A stretch of DNA of 64,000 bases from Mucilaginibacter sp. UR6-11 (GTDB lineage Bacteria; Bacteroidota; Bacteroidia; Sphingobacteriales; Sphingobacteriaceae). Within the stretch, counting starts at the first letter, position 1. Every line of letters starts with the position of its first letter. Below are positions 27,645 through 36,665 of this stretch, piece by piece. The notes under the pieces are model-generated. The model saw nothing but the letters and a program-made list of their open reading frames with translations. It was not told the DNA's origin and did not search any database. The stretch lies in contig NZ_JAJIWO010000004.1 in NCBI RefSeq assembly GCF_020880695.1, positions 186,001 through 250,000 on the forward strand, in the 5' to 3' direction. The translations under genes and the position numbers were made by a program.

Positions 27645-28664
27645 ATGAAAAAAATCCTCCTAGCGCTTATAAGTATAACCGGGTGTTCCGCTTTGTTCCG
27701 GGGTGTTCCGCTTTGTTCCGCTCATTCAAAGTGGAACACTGTCAAATTGCTGTCAGTAGCGTCGGTATTGAGCTTGGTTATCTTACTGGCATCGTGCAAA
27801 GGTAGTACCACCCCCGCGGATGAAACTGCCACCCCCGAAGTGCAAACTCCGGTAAGTGTAACCACCGTAAATGACAGCACCCTGGTTGACTATACTACTT
27901 TAAACGCCACCTCAACCTTTCAAAAAAGAAGTGTAATTAAGGCCAACGCCAACGGGTATCTCCAAACTGTAAGGGCGCAGATAGGCCAATATATAAATAA
28001 AGGTGCGGTAATATTCTCTATTAAAACCAAAGAGGCCCAGAGCATTGGCAATACTATCAATATTTTAGATACGTCGTTTAAATTCTCGGGCATCAACCAT
28101 ATTAAAGCGGCAGACCACGGTTATATAACCCAGCTAAACCACCAAACCGGCGACTATGTGCAAGATGGCGAGCAGCTGGCAGTAATAAGCGACCGGTCGA
28201 GCTTTGTATTTATCATGCAGTTGCCTTATGAGATGCGCCAATCTGTAAAAACCAACCAAACGGTACAACTCACCCTGCCTGACGGGCGGCTGATCAATGG
28301 CAACATAGCCTCATTTATGCCCGCGGTTGATACCGCATCGCAAACCCAGGGCGTGGTTATCCGGGTTAATGCAGATAGCTCAATCCCTGAAAATTTGGTA
28401 GCCAAGGCGCGTATAGTTAAATCATTAAAACAAAATACACAATCGCTGCCAAAAGGTGCGGTACTGGCTAACGAAACCCAGACGGAATTTTGGGTGATGA
28501 AATTGATTAACCCGACAACCGCAGTTAAAACACCTATAAAGAAAGGAATGGAAAGCGGCGACCAGATAGAAGTGCTGTCGCCAAAGTTCTCTCCGCAGGA
28601 TAAGATAGTTGTTACCGGCAATTACGGTTTAGCAGATACGGCTAAAGTTAAAGTGATAAAATGA
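27645..28664 (+). CDS. RND efflux membrane fusion protein (HlyD/AcrA family)
   Basis: A 339-residue periplasmic adaptor. The lipoyl-like part reads 'KANANGYLQTVRAQIGQYINKGAVIF' in pieces and 'AADHGYITQLNHQTGDYVQDGEQL', with a beta-barrel domain after it. The lipoprotein signal ends at 'ILLASCKGS' (Cys about 51), unusually far from the ATG. The N-terminal region is lengthened by a tandemly repeated palindromic insert (27681-27739) that has split the signal peptide into two hydrophobic stretches. It overlaps the RND pump gene by 4 bp (ATGA). Confidence 0.9.
   Translation: MKKILLALISITGCSALFRGVPLCSAHSKWNTVKLLSVASVLSLVILLASCKGSTTPADETATPEVQTPVSVTTVNDSTLVDYTTLNATSTFQKRSVIKANANGYLQTVRAQIGQYINKGAVIFSIKTKEAQSIGNTINILDTSFKFSGINHIKAADHGYITQLNHQTGDYVQDGEQLAVISDRSSFVFIMQLPYEMRQSVKTNQTVQLTLPDGRLINGNIASFMPAVDTASQTQGVVIRVNADSSIPENLVAKARIVKSLKQNTQSLPKGAVLANETQTEFWVMKLINPTTAVKTPIKKGMESGDQIEVLSPKFSPQDKIVVTGNYGLADTAKVKVIK
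27681..27739 (+). repeat. Tandem 20-bp repeat with an inverted partner inside the adaptor signal peptide
   Basis: Two exact copies of a 20-bp unit (27681-27700, 27701-27720) lie head to tail. 27727-27739 is an inverted copy of their GTGTTCCGCTTTG word with one mismatch. They encode the unusual stretch 'CSALFRGVPLCSAHSKWN' within the adaptor N-terminus. The 20-bp length means the two copies are read in different frames. Confidence 0.85.
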
Positions 28665-31600
28665 CACCTAAAATAACAGAAACAAGAGTAGGCAAGGCAG
28701 AGAACTTTTTTGTTTTTTACAGGAAACCACTGTTACTGGTGCTGTCGCTTATTTTAATGGGCGGCGTTTTTGCCTATACCAGGTTGCAAACTTCGCTTTT
28801 CCCAGAAATTACCTTTCCAAAAATAAAGATCATCGCCGACGCGGGTTTACAACCCGTAAACAAAATGATGATCACGATAACCAAGCCGTTAGAGAACGCC
28901 ATCAAACAAATACCCAACCTGCAAATGGTAAGGAGTACCACCAGCCGTGGCAGCGCAGAAATATCTGCCTATATGGATTGGAGCGCCGATATTGATCTGA
29001 GCAAGCAACAGATAGAGGCACAAATAAGTAAAATACAAAACACCCTGCCACCCGATGTTAATATATCGGTTGAAAAAATGAACCCCTCTATTTTACCGGT
29101 AAGCGGGTATACGTTAGAGAGCCATAACCGTTCGCCCATTGAATTAAAGCAACTGGCAACATTTACCGTAAAACCTTTTTTATCGCAGGTTGCCGGTGTG
29201 TCAGAGATCCGGATAATTGGAGGTAAAACCAAAGAGTACTGGCTGGTGCTTAACCTCGAAAAAATGACATCCCTGTCGCTAACGCCGGATATGATAAGCA
29301 CGGCATTAAGCCAAACCAATTTTATCAAATCAGAAGGCTATTTATCTGACTATAAAATGCTGTATCTAACAGTTACCGACGCCACCGTAACCGGCAAGGA
29401 CCAGTTAGAGAACATGGTGATCAGCAATGACAGCAAACGGGTTATCCAACTTAAAGATATTGCATCCGTGCAAATAAGCGAGGGGATTGAGTATACCAAG
29501 ATCAACGCAAACGGCCATGACGGGGTATTGGTTGCGGTAATTAAACAGCCCAACGCCAACCTGATTTCGCTGTCCACAGAAATGGCCCGGAAGGTTGCTG
29601 CCCTGCAAAAAATATTACCTAAGGATGTAACTATAAAACCTTATTATGTACAGGCAGATTTTGTAAACGAGTCTGTTAAAAGTGTTACCGATAGTGTTTG
29701 GATAGGTTTATTGCTGGCTATAATAGTTGCCATTATTTTCTTAAGGTCAATTAAGGCCAGCGCCACTATTTTAATTACCATCCCCGTTACACTGGGGCTC
29801 ACCTTAATTGTACTGTATATAATTGGCTATAGCTTTAATATCATGACGCTGGGCGCCATAGCCGCTGCCATAGGGCTAATTATTGATGATGCCATCGTGG
29901 TGGTTGAGCAAATACACCGCACACACGAGGAACACCCCGAAGAGCCCACCCGTAAATTGTTAAAGAAAGCTATTGACTATCTGTTCCCGGCAATGTTGGG
30001 TTCGTCTATCAGCACCATAGTAATTTTTGTTCCGTTTTTACTGATGACCGGGGTGGCCGGCGCTTATTTTAAAGTAATGACCAATACCATGATCATTACA
30101 CTGGTTTGCTCTTTCTTTGTGACCTGGATTGGTTTGCCCGTTATCTACTTGCTTTTAACCGGGAATAAGCCCCATACAGCAACTAAAAAAGAAGAAACGC
30201 ACGAGGTAAAAAGACAGCCATGGGTATCTTTCTTTATCCTGCGCCCGGTAATGAGCATTATTGTTATCCTGGTGCTGGTAGCTGTTATCATATTCATCCC
30301 TGGCCGGCTGCAAACGGGTTTTTTACCTGATATGGACGAGGGCAGTATCGTAATGGATTATAGTTCGCCGCCGGGGACCTCGTTAGACGAAACCGACAGG
30401 ATGCTGCGTGAAGTTGAAAAAATCATAACCCGACAGCCTGATGTAGCAGCATATTCGCGCAGAACAGGGACGCAAATGGGGTTCTTTATCACGGAGCCAA
30501 ATACCGGCGATTACCTGATCCAGCTTAAAAAAGATCATAAAAAAACCACTGAAGAAGTTACCAGTGATATCCGCAGCGAAATAGAAAAAACACAGCCCGC
30601 GCTCCGGGTAGATTTTGGACAGGTGATTACCGATATGCTGGGCGATCTGATGAGCTCTACCCAACCTATTGAAATAAAAGTTTTTGGTGATGACCAGCAT
30701 ATTTTGCAGGACCTGTCTAAAAAAATTGCGGCGCAGGTTACCGCCGTTAAAGGTACCGCCGATGTTTTTGACGGTATTGTTATAGCGGGCCCTTCTGTAA
30801 GCATCCTGCCAAATTATACAAAGCTGGCACAATACCGCATCACCCCTGCCAGCCTGCAGTTTCAGGCGCAAACCGCGCTTGACGGCAACGTGGTAGGCAG
30901 TTTATATGAAACACAACAGCTGGCCCCCATCCGTATGGTGTACCCGGGAAACCGCAGTTTAAATATAGCAGCCATAAAAAACCTGAATGTATTTTTAGGC
31001 AACGGCAAACTGATTCCTATCAGCCAGCTTGCTACGGTATCAGTGCAGGCTGGCGATGCCGAGATCAGCCGGCAGGACCTGCAGTCGATGGGTGTAGTTA
31101 CCGCCCGGTTAGAGAATAGCGACCTGGGGACAGTGATCCCGTCCATTCAAAAAAACATCGCCGAAAAGGTTAATTTACCGCCCGGATATCATGTTGAATA
31201 TGGCGGCGCCTATGCCGAGCAGCAACAATCATTTAAAGAATTGCTGATCATCTTGATCACATCAAGCTTATTGGTTTTTGTGGTCATACTTTTCTTGTTC
31301 AAACAGTTCAGGATAGCGTTTTTGATATTAATTATAGCCGTTTTAGGTATTTCGGGCAGCTTTTTAGCGCTGTTTATTACCAATACGCCATTAAATGTCG
31401 GCAGCTATACCGGCCTCATCATGATAGTGGGTATTATTGGCGAAAACGCTATTTTCACCTTTTTACAATTTAAAGAAAGCGCGCTTGAAAAAAGCGTCGA
31501 CGAAGCTATCATCTACTCTATCTCTACCCGCCTCCGCCCCAAGTTAATGACGGCCCTGGGCGCTATAATAGCTTTAATGCCGCTGGCCCTGGGCATTGGC

Positions 31601-31756
31601 GCCGGCGCGCAACTGCACCAGCCGTTAGCCATAGCCGTTATTGGCGGGTTTTTGGTGGCTTTGCCGTTGTTACTTATTGTGTTGCCCAGCATGTTGCGCA
31701 TCGTTTACCGTAACGGCGGCGTAAACCCCCAGCTGGAGAATCATCAAAACATTTAA
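28661..31756 (+). CDS. RND-family efflux pump (AcrB/HAE-like)
   Basis: A 1031-residue inner-membrane pump with the usual two halves: helix 1 ('PLLLVLSLILMGGVFAY'), porter domain, helices 2-6, second periplasmic domain and helices 8-12. The proton-relay Asp pair is in helix 4, 'GLIIDDAIVVVEQIH'. The order TolC-adaptor-pump with 1-bp and overlapping junctions shows one operon. Lack of heavy-metal helix motifs suggests a drug or lipid substrate; the specific one is unknown. Confidence 0.93.
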   Translation: MTPKITETRVGKAENFFVFYRKPLLLVLSLILMGGVFAYTRLQTSLFPEITFPKIKIIADAGLQPVNKMMITITKPLENAIKQIPNLQMVRSTTSRGSAEISAYMDWSADIDLSKQQIEAQISKIQNTLPPDVNISVEKMNPSILPVSGYTLESHNRSPIELKQLATFTVKPFLSQVAGVSEIRIIGGKTKEYWLVLNLEKMTSLSLTPDMISTALSQTNFIKSEGYLSDYKMLYLTVTDATVTGKDQLENMVISNDSKRVIQLKDIASVQISEGIEYTKINANGHDGVLVAVIKQPNANLISLSTEMARKVAALQKILPKDVTIKPYYVQADFVNESVKSVTDSVWIGLLLAIIVAIIFLRSIKASATILITIPVTLGLTLIVLYIIGYSFNIMTLGAIAAAIGLIIDDAIVVVEQIHRTHEEHPEEPTRKLLKKAIDYLFPAMLGSSISTIVIFVPFLLMTGVAGAYFKVMTNTMIITLVCSFFVTWIGLPVIYLLLTGNKPHTATKKEETHEVKRQPWVSFFILRPVMSIIVILVLVAVIIFIPGRLQTGFLPDMDEGSIVMDYSSPPGTSLDETDRMLREVEKIITRQPDVAAYSRRTGTQMGFFITEPNTGDYLIQLKKDHKKTTEEVTSDIRSEIEKTQPALRVDFGQVITDMLGDLMSSTQPIEIKVFGDDQHILQDLSKKIAAQVTAVKGTADVFDGIVIAGPSVSILPNYTKLAQYRITPASLQFQAQTALDGNVVGSLYETQQLAPIRMVYPGNRSLNIAAIKNLNVFLGNGKLIPISQLATVSVQAGDAEISRQDLQSMGVVTARLENSDLGTVIPSIQKNIAEKVNLPPGYHVEYGGAYAEQQQSFKELLIILITSSLLVFVVILFLFKQFRIAFLILIIAVLGISGSFLALFITNTPLNVGSYTGLIMIVGIIGENAIFTFLQFKESALEKSVDEAIIYSISTRLRPKLMTALGAIIALMPLALGIGAGAQLHQPLAIAVIGGFLVALPLLLIVLPSMLRIVYRNGGVNPQLENHQNI

Positions 31757-31806
31757 ATACAAGTTTTAAACAGAATTGCAGCCGATATTTAAATCAAAAA
31801 CTCGTC

Positions 31807-32796
31807 ATGAAAAAGTTCCTGCTGACTACCGCCGCATTGCTAATGGGCGGCTTAACTTTTGCACAAACCTATGTATTAGATAAAACAATTGCTTTAACTG
31901 GTGACAGTGGTTATGATTACCTGTCTATTGACCAGGTAAATAACCGTTTATATGTATCGCACGGCACAATGGTTAACGTTGTTGACCTGGGAACCGAAAA
32001 ACAGATTGGCACAATTGAAAACCTGAAAGGCATCCATGGTATAGCTATAGACAATAAAGCCAACCTGGGTTTTATAAGTGACGGACGCGCAGATGAGGCA
32101 GTTGCATTTGATTTGAAAACCTTGAAAAAGGTTGGATCAGTTGCGCTTGATGCCAAAGGCCCGGATGCTATCATATATGATCCTTACTCGGACCGTATCT
32201 ACACTTTCAACGGCGAAAGCAATAATTCGTCCGTAATTAATCCTAATACACTCAGGCAGGTGGGTACGGTTGACCTGGGCGGCGCCCCTGAGTTTGCGGT
32301 TAGCGACGGTAAGGGTAAGATCTATAATAATCTGGAAGATAAGAACAGTATGAACGTGATCGATACCAAAACTTTAAAGGCTATAAAAAACTATCCGCTG
32401 GCACCAAAAGGCGCGCCTACCGGTATCGCCCTGGATCAAAAAAATAAACGCACGTTTTCTGTAGCGCGTGGAAATAACATCATGAGCGTATTAGATATTC
32501 ACACCGGTAAAATAATGGCAACACTGCCCATAGGCGGCGGTGTTGATGCAGTAGCGTATGACCCTGAAACCAGACTGATATTTTGCTCAAACGGAGACGG
32601 AACAACAACAATCATCAGGCAGGAAACCGCTGATAAATATAGCGTTATACAAACTTTAACCACCCAAAACCGCGCTAAAACCCTGGCGCTGGATACAAAA
32701 ACACATAAAATTTATTTAAGTGTGTCCTCATTTGAGCCCGGCACGCGCAAGCCGATGCCAAACTCATTTAAAGTGCTTGTTTATAAACAACAATAA
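31807..32796 (+). CDS. YncE-like beta-propeller secreted protein
   Basis: A 329-residue protein with a signal peptide (1-19, 'GGLTFAQ'). It has repeated blades of the YncE type, each with a 'V.D..T...I..I.....P..IA.D' pattern (for example 'MNVIDTKTLKAIKNYPL', 'SVLDIHTGKIMATLPIGGG'). It should be a periplasmic seven-bladed propeller. YncE proteins bind DNA or act in metal/redox stress in enteric bacteria; here the role is unknown. It is 50 bp after the RND pump and could be transcribed with it. Confidence 0.85.
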   Translation: MKKFLLTTAALLMGGLTFAQTYVLDKTIALTGDSGYDYLSIDQVNNRLYVSHGTMVNVVDLGTEKQIGTIENLKGIHGIAIDNKANLGFISDGRADEAVAFDLKTLKKVGSVALDAKGPDAIIYDPYSDRIYTFNGESNNSSVINPNTLRQVGTVDLGGAPEFAVSDGKGKIYNNLEDKNSMNVIDTKTLKAIKNYPLAPKGAPTGIALDQKNKRTFSVARGNNIMSVLDIHTGKIMATLPIGGGVDAVAYDPETRLIFCSNGDGTTTIIRQETADKYSVIQTLTTQNRAKTLALDTKTHKIYLSVSSFEPGTRKPMPNSFKVLVYKQQ

Positions 32797-32899
32797 CTGT
32801 TTCATAACCGATATTTAAATTTTTATAATTATTTTTGAAGAATTGAGTTATATGATAAAGTATCCCCGTTAACTTAAATTAAAGATTCTTATAAAGTTT

Positions 32900-33898
32900 A
32901 TGATAAAAAAAACTGATTTTGTTTATTCGGAGATTGCAGAACCGCACCGCATTCGTACCAAACAAATTTTAAAGCAATTCCCGGGTTTACGCAACCTGAT
33001 CGGAAAAAATCCTAATACCATATTTGCGATAATTGGCCTGGTAGCATTTCAGCTGATATTAGCCTGGTTCCTGCGCGACCAATCATGGTGGCTGGTATTT
33101 GGCGCGGCTTATTTATTGGGTGCCTTTGCAGACCATGCATTGTTTGTAATGATCCACGAATGTGCGCATCAGTTACTTTTTAAAAATCGGTCGGCTAACC
33201 GCTGGGCGGGTATACTGGCTAATATGCCGCAAATTTTCCCAAGCTCTATTTCTTTTGAACGGTATCATATCAAACACCACTCGTTTCAGGGTGTGCATGA
33301 GCTGGATGCCGATTTACCCAACAGATGGGAAGCAAAGCTTATCAATAACTCGTTTTTGGGTAAAGCATTGTGGTTGTTGTTTTACCCGGTTTTCCAGATT
33401 TTCCGTTTATCAAGATTAAGAGAGATCCAGACATTTGATATCTGGATAGTAATGAATATATTGGTACAGGTAGTTTTTACCGGCGCCATTTATTATTTTT
33501 TGGGATGGCATTCTTTAGCATTCTTGCTGCTAAGCTTTTCATTCTCCGTCGGGCTGCACCCGCTTGGCGCCCGTTGGGTACAGGAGCATTATTTAACCCA
33601 CAGTGTTGAACAGGAAACTTATAGCTACTATGGTGGCTTAAATGTAGTTGCCTTTAACGTGGGTTTCCATAACGAGCATCATGACTTCCCGTCAATACCC
33701 TGGAACAAATTGCCCGAGATCAAGAAAACTGCGCCCGAGTATTATGATACTTTATACTATCATAAATCATGGACCAAATTATTCTTCCGCTTTTTGTTTG
33801 ATAAAGAAATTTCACTGTTTAACCGCATTTTAAGGCGCGAAAGAGGTAAGGTGGCCCTTACAGATGTTTCAAAACCTGATGCGGAAATGACTGCATAA
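32900..33898 (+). CDS. Sphingolipid delta-4 desaturase-like (DEGS-type) membrane desaturase
   Basis: A 332-residue membrane di-iron desaturase. Three His boxes: 'HECAH' (86-90), 'HIKHH' (123-127) and 'HNEHH' (257-261). The whole layout follows eukaryotic dihydroceramide desaturase: an N-terminal 'DFVY...PHRIRTKQIL' segment, 'NRWAGILANMPQIFPSSISF', 'YSYYGGLNVVAFNVGFHNEH' and 'APEYYDTL'. The DEGS family introduces the delta-4 double bond in dihydroceramide. Sphingobacteriaceae make sphingolipids, so a ceramide-like product is plausible, but an acyl-lipid substrate cannot be excluded. No other sphingolipid gene is nearby. Confidence 0.85.
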   Translation: MIKKTDFVYSEIAEPHRIRTKQILKQFPGLRNLIGKNPNTIFAIIGLVAFQLILAWFLRDQSWWLVFGAAYLLGAFADHALFVMIHECAHQLLFKNRSANRWAGILANMPQIFPSSISFERYHIKHHSFQGVHELDADLPNRWEAKLINNSFLGKALWLLFYPVFQIFRLSRLREIQTFDIWIVMNILVQVVFTGAIYYFLGWHSLAFLLLSFSFSVGLHPLGARWVQEHYLTHSVEQETYSYYGGLNVVAFNVGFHNEHHDFPSIPWNKLPEIKKTAPEYYDTLYYHKSWTKLFFRFLFDKEISLFNRILRRERGKVALTDVSKPDAEMTA

Positions 33899-33911
33899 CT
33901 ATTTAAATAAG

Positions 33912-33937
33912 AGGCTCCGCAAGGGGCCTTTATTATT
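33912..33937 (+). terminator. Terminator after the desaturase gene
   Basis: Seven-base-pair stem (33912-33918 with 33923-33929, one G-T pair) with a GCAA tetraloop, followed by a T/A-rich tail, 13 bases after the stop. Confidence 0.65.
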
Positions 33938-34165
33938 ACCATAAAGTATTTTCTTATCTTGCATTAAAATTCAGGTTATCATGGCGTTACCTCCAAAACG
34001 GATCGCCTGTTTAGCACCGATGCCGTTTAAAAAGCAAAAATCATTCATCAATAATCATTTTAGGGATATATCGTTATAATTGGTGGTTTTGTAACCGGTA
34101 AAAAAGATCAAAAAAAATCGCGACGAAAATAAAGGCCAATAATTTAAGCTTAAATACGTTACGCT

Positions 34166-35101
34166 ATGGTAACTTTACAAAAACTTCTCAGCACCCTAAT
34201 GAGCAGAGCTAAAAAAATAAATGTACTTGTCCCGGTTATCTTCCTGCTGTTTTTAGGCGCATATGCCCGTCATAAATATATCAGCCATGAGATCGTCCTG
34301 TCCGGAAATTTGCAGGACAGGCAGCTGGACGAAATATCCGGCATATCAGCCTCGGGCCTTAACAATAATTTTTACTATGTGCATAATGACAGCGGCGACA
34401 CCAGCCGTTTTTTCGCGATAACCACCGATGGCAAATTGAATACAACCATCTATTACAACGGATCGGGCGCCGCTCCGCAGGGAGTTTTTGATTGCGAGGA
34501 CATTGCGGTGGGCCCCGGCCCTGATCTTAAGAAAAGCTATGTTTACCTGGGAGACATTGGCGACAATTACGCCACCCGCAAATACATAACTATCTACCGC
34601 ATAGCCGAACAGGCCGCATGGTTTAAAGGAGCCAGGGCAAACGCCACTGCCACACCGCTACACTTAAAATATCCCGACGGCCCCAAAGATGCAGAGGCAT
34701 TGATGGTAGATCCGCTGCAAAAATTGCTGTATATAGTTTCAAAAAGACACGATACAGTTGGCATTTATACCACGCCACTGGCGTTTAAAGCCAATGATAC
34801 GGTTGTACTAACCCGCCGGGGCAAGTTGTTTTTTAAGGGCTACAAGCCGTTTAAGTGGATAACCGCCGGTGATATATCAAAAGATGGCCGCCAGATATTA
34901 CTAAAAAGTTACGAAAAGGTTTATTACTGGAAACGTAATGCCAGCGAGCCCATTTGGAAAACTATGGCCAGGCAGCCGGACGAATTAAACTATCAGCAGG
35001 AGAAACAGGGCGAAGCCATAGGCTTTACGCCCGATGGGAAAGGCTTTTATACCACCAGCGAAGGCGTTTTTGCCCCCATTTATTACTATAAAACCCCGTG
35101 A
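34166..35101 (+). CDS. Membrane-anchored or secreted beta-propeller-like hypothetical protein
   Basis: A 311-residue protein with a hydrophobic N-terminal segment (about 19-33, 'NVLVPVIFLLFLGAYA') after a basic stretch, so an anchor or signal peptide. The rest is beta-rich with 'LDEISGISAS', 'YYVHNDSGD', 'CEDIAVGPGP', 'YLGDIGDNYATR' and 'GPKDAEALMVDP', motifs I associate with propeller proteins annotated as esterase-like or phytase-like. Acidic residues in these loops could bind calcium. A start 11 codons later is possible. Function unknown. Confidence 0.75.
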   Translation: MVTLQKLLSTLMSRAKKINVLVPVIFLLFLGAYARHKYISHEIVLSGNLQDRQLDEISGISASGLNNNFYYVHNDSGDTSRFFAITTDGKLNTTIYYNGSGAAPQGVFDCEDIAVGPGPDLKKSYVYLGDIGDNYATRKYITIYRIAEQAAWFKGARANATATPLHLKYPDGPKDAEALMVDPLQKLLYIVSKRHDTVGIYTTPLAFKANDTVVLTRRGKLFFKGYKPFKWITAGDISKDGRQILLKSYEKVYYWKRNASEPIWKTMARQPDELNYQQEKQGEAIGFTPDGKGFYTTSEGVFAPIYYYKTP

Positions 35102-35164
35102 TAATAAAGTGATTGGATTTATTGAAATAAAAATTCTAAATTTAGAGGAACATAAACAAAAATC

Positions 35165-35530
35165 ATGAAAAGAATAATCCTGACTACAACCTTAATGCTT
35201 TGCGCGGCGTTGATTTGCTTTGCAGCTATAACTGATTTAACCGGCAAATGGAAAGGTGCTATATTAATGGCCGATGGTAACGAAATACCGCTTACCTATA
35301 CTTTTAAAGTTGACGGCGAGAAACTAACCGGTACTGTACTAACCCCGCAGGATCAGCTAACCATTTATGATGGTAAAATAACCAGCGACAAAGATTTCAG
35401 TTTTAAAGTTGACGTTAATGGCGACGCTGTATTAAGCACCGGCAAATTTTATGGCGATTCAGTAATAGTCGTAGCCAATTTAGCAGGCGATAAATTACGG
35501 TCTAAATTAAAGCGGGTTGTTGATAAATAG
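35165..35530 (+). CDS. Small secreted protein, paralogue A
   Basis: A 121-residue protein with a signal peptide (1-20, 'AALICFA') and a compact beta domain beginning 'DLTGKWKGAI'. The order 'PLTYTFKVDGEKLTGTVLTP...IYDGKIT...FSFKV...GKFYGDSVIV' is repeated almost step for step in the next gene, so the two arose by tandem duplication. Probably a small periplasmic or surface beta-barrel/lipocalin-like protein. I know the type as a common Bacteroidota hypothetical but no function. Confidence 0.75.
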   Translation: MKRIILTTTLMLCAALICFAAITDLTGKWKGAILMADGNEIPLTYTFKVDGEKLTGTVLTPQDQLTIYDGKITSDKDFSFKVDVNGDAVLSTGKFYGDSVIVVANLAGDKLRSKLKRVVDK

Positions 35531-35634
35531 TTGATTTAGCATTAACAAAACCTCCATTTAATATTAACAGATAACTTAAACTTAATTTGTTGTTCATTTA
35601 ATCGTCAGGTAATTTTCTATTTACACGGTCGCTG

Positions 35635-35642
35635 TACCTTTA
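35635..35642 (+). promoter_or_regulatory. Candidate -7 box of paralogue B
   Basis: TACCTTTA, one mismatch to TAnnTTTG, ending 18 bases before the start codon at 35661. It implies that the second paralogue is transcribed separately from the first. Confidence 0.4.
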
Positions 35643-35660
35643 AATAAAACTACCACGATC

Positions 35661-36023
35661 ATGAAAAAAGTAATCTTAACAACCGCACTGTTAGTATTAT
35701 GTAGTTTTGTTGTCTGCCTTGCAGCAATAACCGGGTTAAACGGCAAATGGGCCGGAACCGTAAAAATCTCTGAAGATGACGAGCTTGCGCTTACCTACAA
35801 TTTTAAAGTCAGCAATGAAAAACTGACCGGTGTTGTGCAAACTCCTGATGGCGAACTGCCCATTGCCGATGGTGTAATGTCTGGCAATGAGTTTGCCTTT
35901 AAAGTTAAAGCCGGTAAGTACACCGTTTTCCACACTGGTAAATACTGTGGCGACTCGGTAGTGGTTTCGGCCGATGTGGCAGGTAAAACCCTGCACGCTA
36001 CACTTAAACGGACTGATAGATAA
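35661..36023 (+). CDS. Small secreted protein, paralogue B
   Basis: A 120-residue protein with a signal peptide (1-21) and the same domain as the gene before it: 'GLNGKWAGTV', 'ALTYNFKVSNEKLTGVVQTP', 'FAFKVKAG', 'GKYCGDSVVVSADVAGKTLHATLKR'. It differs in a Cys before the 'GDSV' strand. The pair is separated by 130 bp that contains its own promoter candidate, so the copies may be regulated differently. Function unknown. Confidence 0.75.
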   Translation: MKKVILTTALLVLCSFVVCLAAITGLNGKWAGTVKISEDDELALTYNFKVSNEKLTGVVQTPDGELPIADGVMSGNEFAFKVKAGKYTVFHTGKYCGDSVVVSADVAGKTLHATLKRTDR

Positions 36024-36030
36024 CACATTC

Positions 36031-36104
36031 CCGGGTGTCACACTGCAGGGAGCTGAAAGAAGCATAAATACTGCTTCCGCCGAACCCGGCGTGACACCCT
36101 TTTT
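36031..36104. repeat. Palindromic GTGTCAC element serving as terminator
   Basis: Outer arms 36033-36041 and 36091-36099 (GGGTGTCAC and its complement) enclose inner pairing CCGGGT/ACCCGG and a GAAGCA/TGCTTC hairpin; five T follow. The layered pairing and its position right after a stop codon fit a repetitive intergenic palindrome that also ends transcription. Confidence 0.7.
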
Positions 36105-36144
36105 ATAAAAGCAATTCGTTCTTGCTTTTACCCTGTGCCGCACT

Positions 36145-36152
36145 TACCTTTG
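36145..36152 (+). promoter_or_regulatory. -7 box (TACCTTTG) of the TonB receptor operon
   Basis: Exact TAnnTTTG, with TTG at 36122-36124 placed 20 bases upstream as the -33 element. Only seven bases separate it from the ATG at 36160, so the mRNA should be leaderless or nearly so. Confidence 0.65.
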
Positions 36153-36159
36153 CAGCGGC

Positions 36160-36531
36160 ATGCTCAACAGGTTTACGGCTATCGTATTATTAGTTGCATT
36201 GGTTTCGACCAATTTCTCGCGGTATTTTGTTTACGCGGGATTTGAGCTGAACAGAAACTATATCGCCGCCAAACTTTGCGAGAACCGCGACAAACCCTGG
36301 CTACATTGCAACGGGCGCTGCTATTTCATGAAAAAGATCAAAGCCGCGCAGGACGACGAGAAGAATGAAACCCGCCAATCACAAAAAAATCTTTTTCAGG
36401 AAGTATTTTTCCTTTCATCTACCAACATAAAATTCCATACAAAGTTATTGCATGTGATATCAACACCCTATCACCGTCTGTTGGGTGTAATGTTTAGCGG
36501 CGCTGTTTTCCGCCCGCCGCAATTAGGTTAA
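36160..36531 (+). CDS. Small membrane protein with a Cys motif, upstream of the TonB receptor
   Basis: A 123-residue protein. An N-terminal hydrophobic segment (about 5-20) is followed by a conserved-looking Cys stretch, 'LCENRDKPWLHCNGRCYFMK', then a charged helix and a hydrophobic part near the C-terminus. I recognise the layout as a hypothetical protein often found next to TonB receptors in this phylum but know no function. Three cysteines within 16 residues could bind a metal, which would fit the heavy-metal-binding lipoprotein at the other end of the cluster. First gene after a perfect -7 box. Confidence 0.7.
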   Translation: MLNRFTAIVLLVALVSTNFSRYFVYAGFELNRNYIAAKLCENRDKPWLHCNGRCYFMKKIKAAQDDEKNETRQSQKNLFQEVFFLSSTNIKFHTKLLHVISTPYHRLLGVMFSGAVFRPPQLG

Positions 36532-36665
36532 GCCTCCCCTTCTGTTTACAGTTTATTGATAACGTTCATCCTGCCCGACGGGTATGCTGATGGCGCTATA
36601 CGCATAATACTGTTTTACATCCATCATCTTTCTTAACCGGAAGGCAACTTCCCTTACACACTAAC

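Noticed and set aside
33981..34079. 32-codon frame after the desaturase gene
   Set aside because: Possible small protein, but composition and context give no support; might be a decayed remnant. Not listed as a gene.
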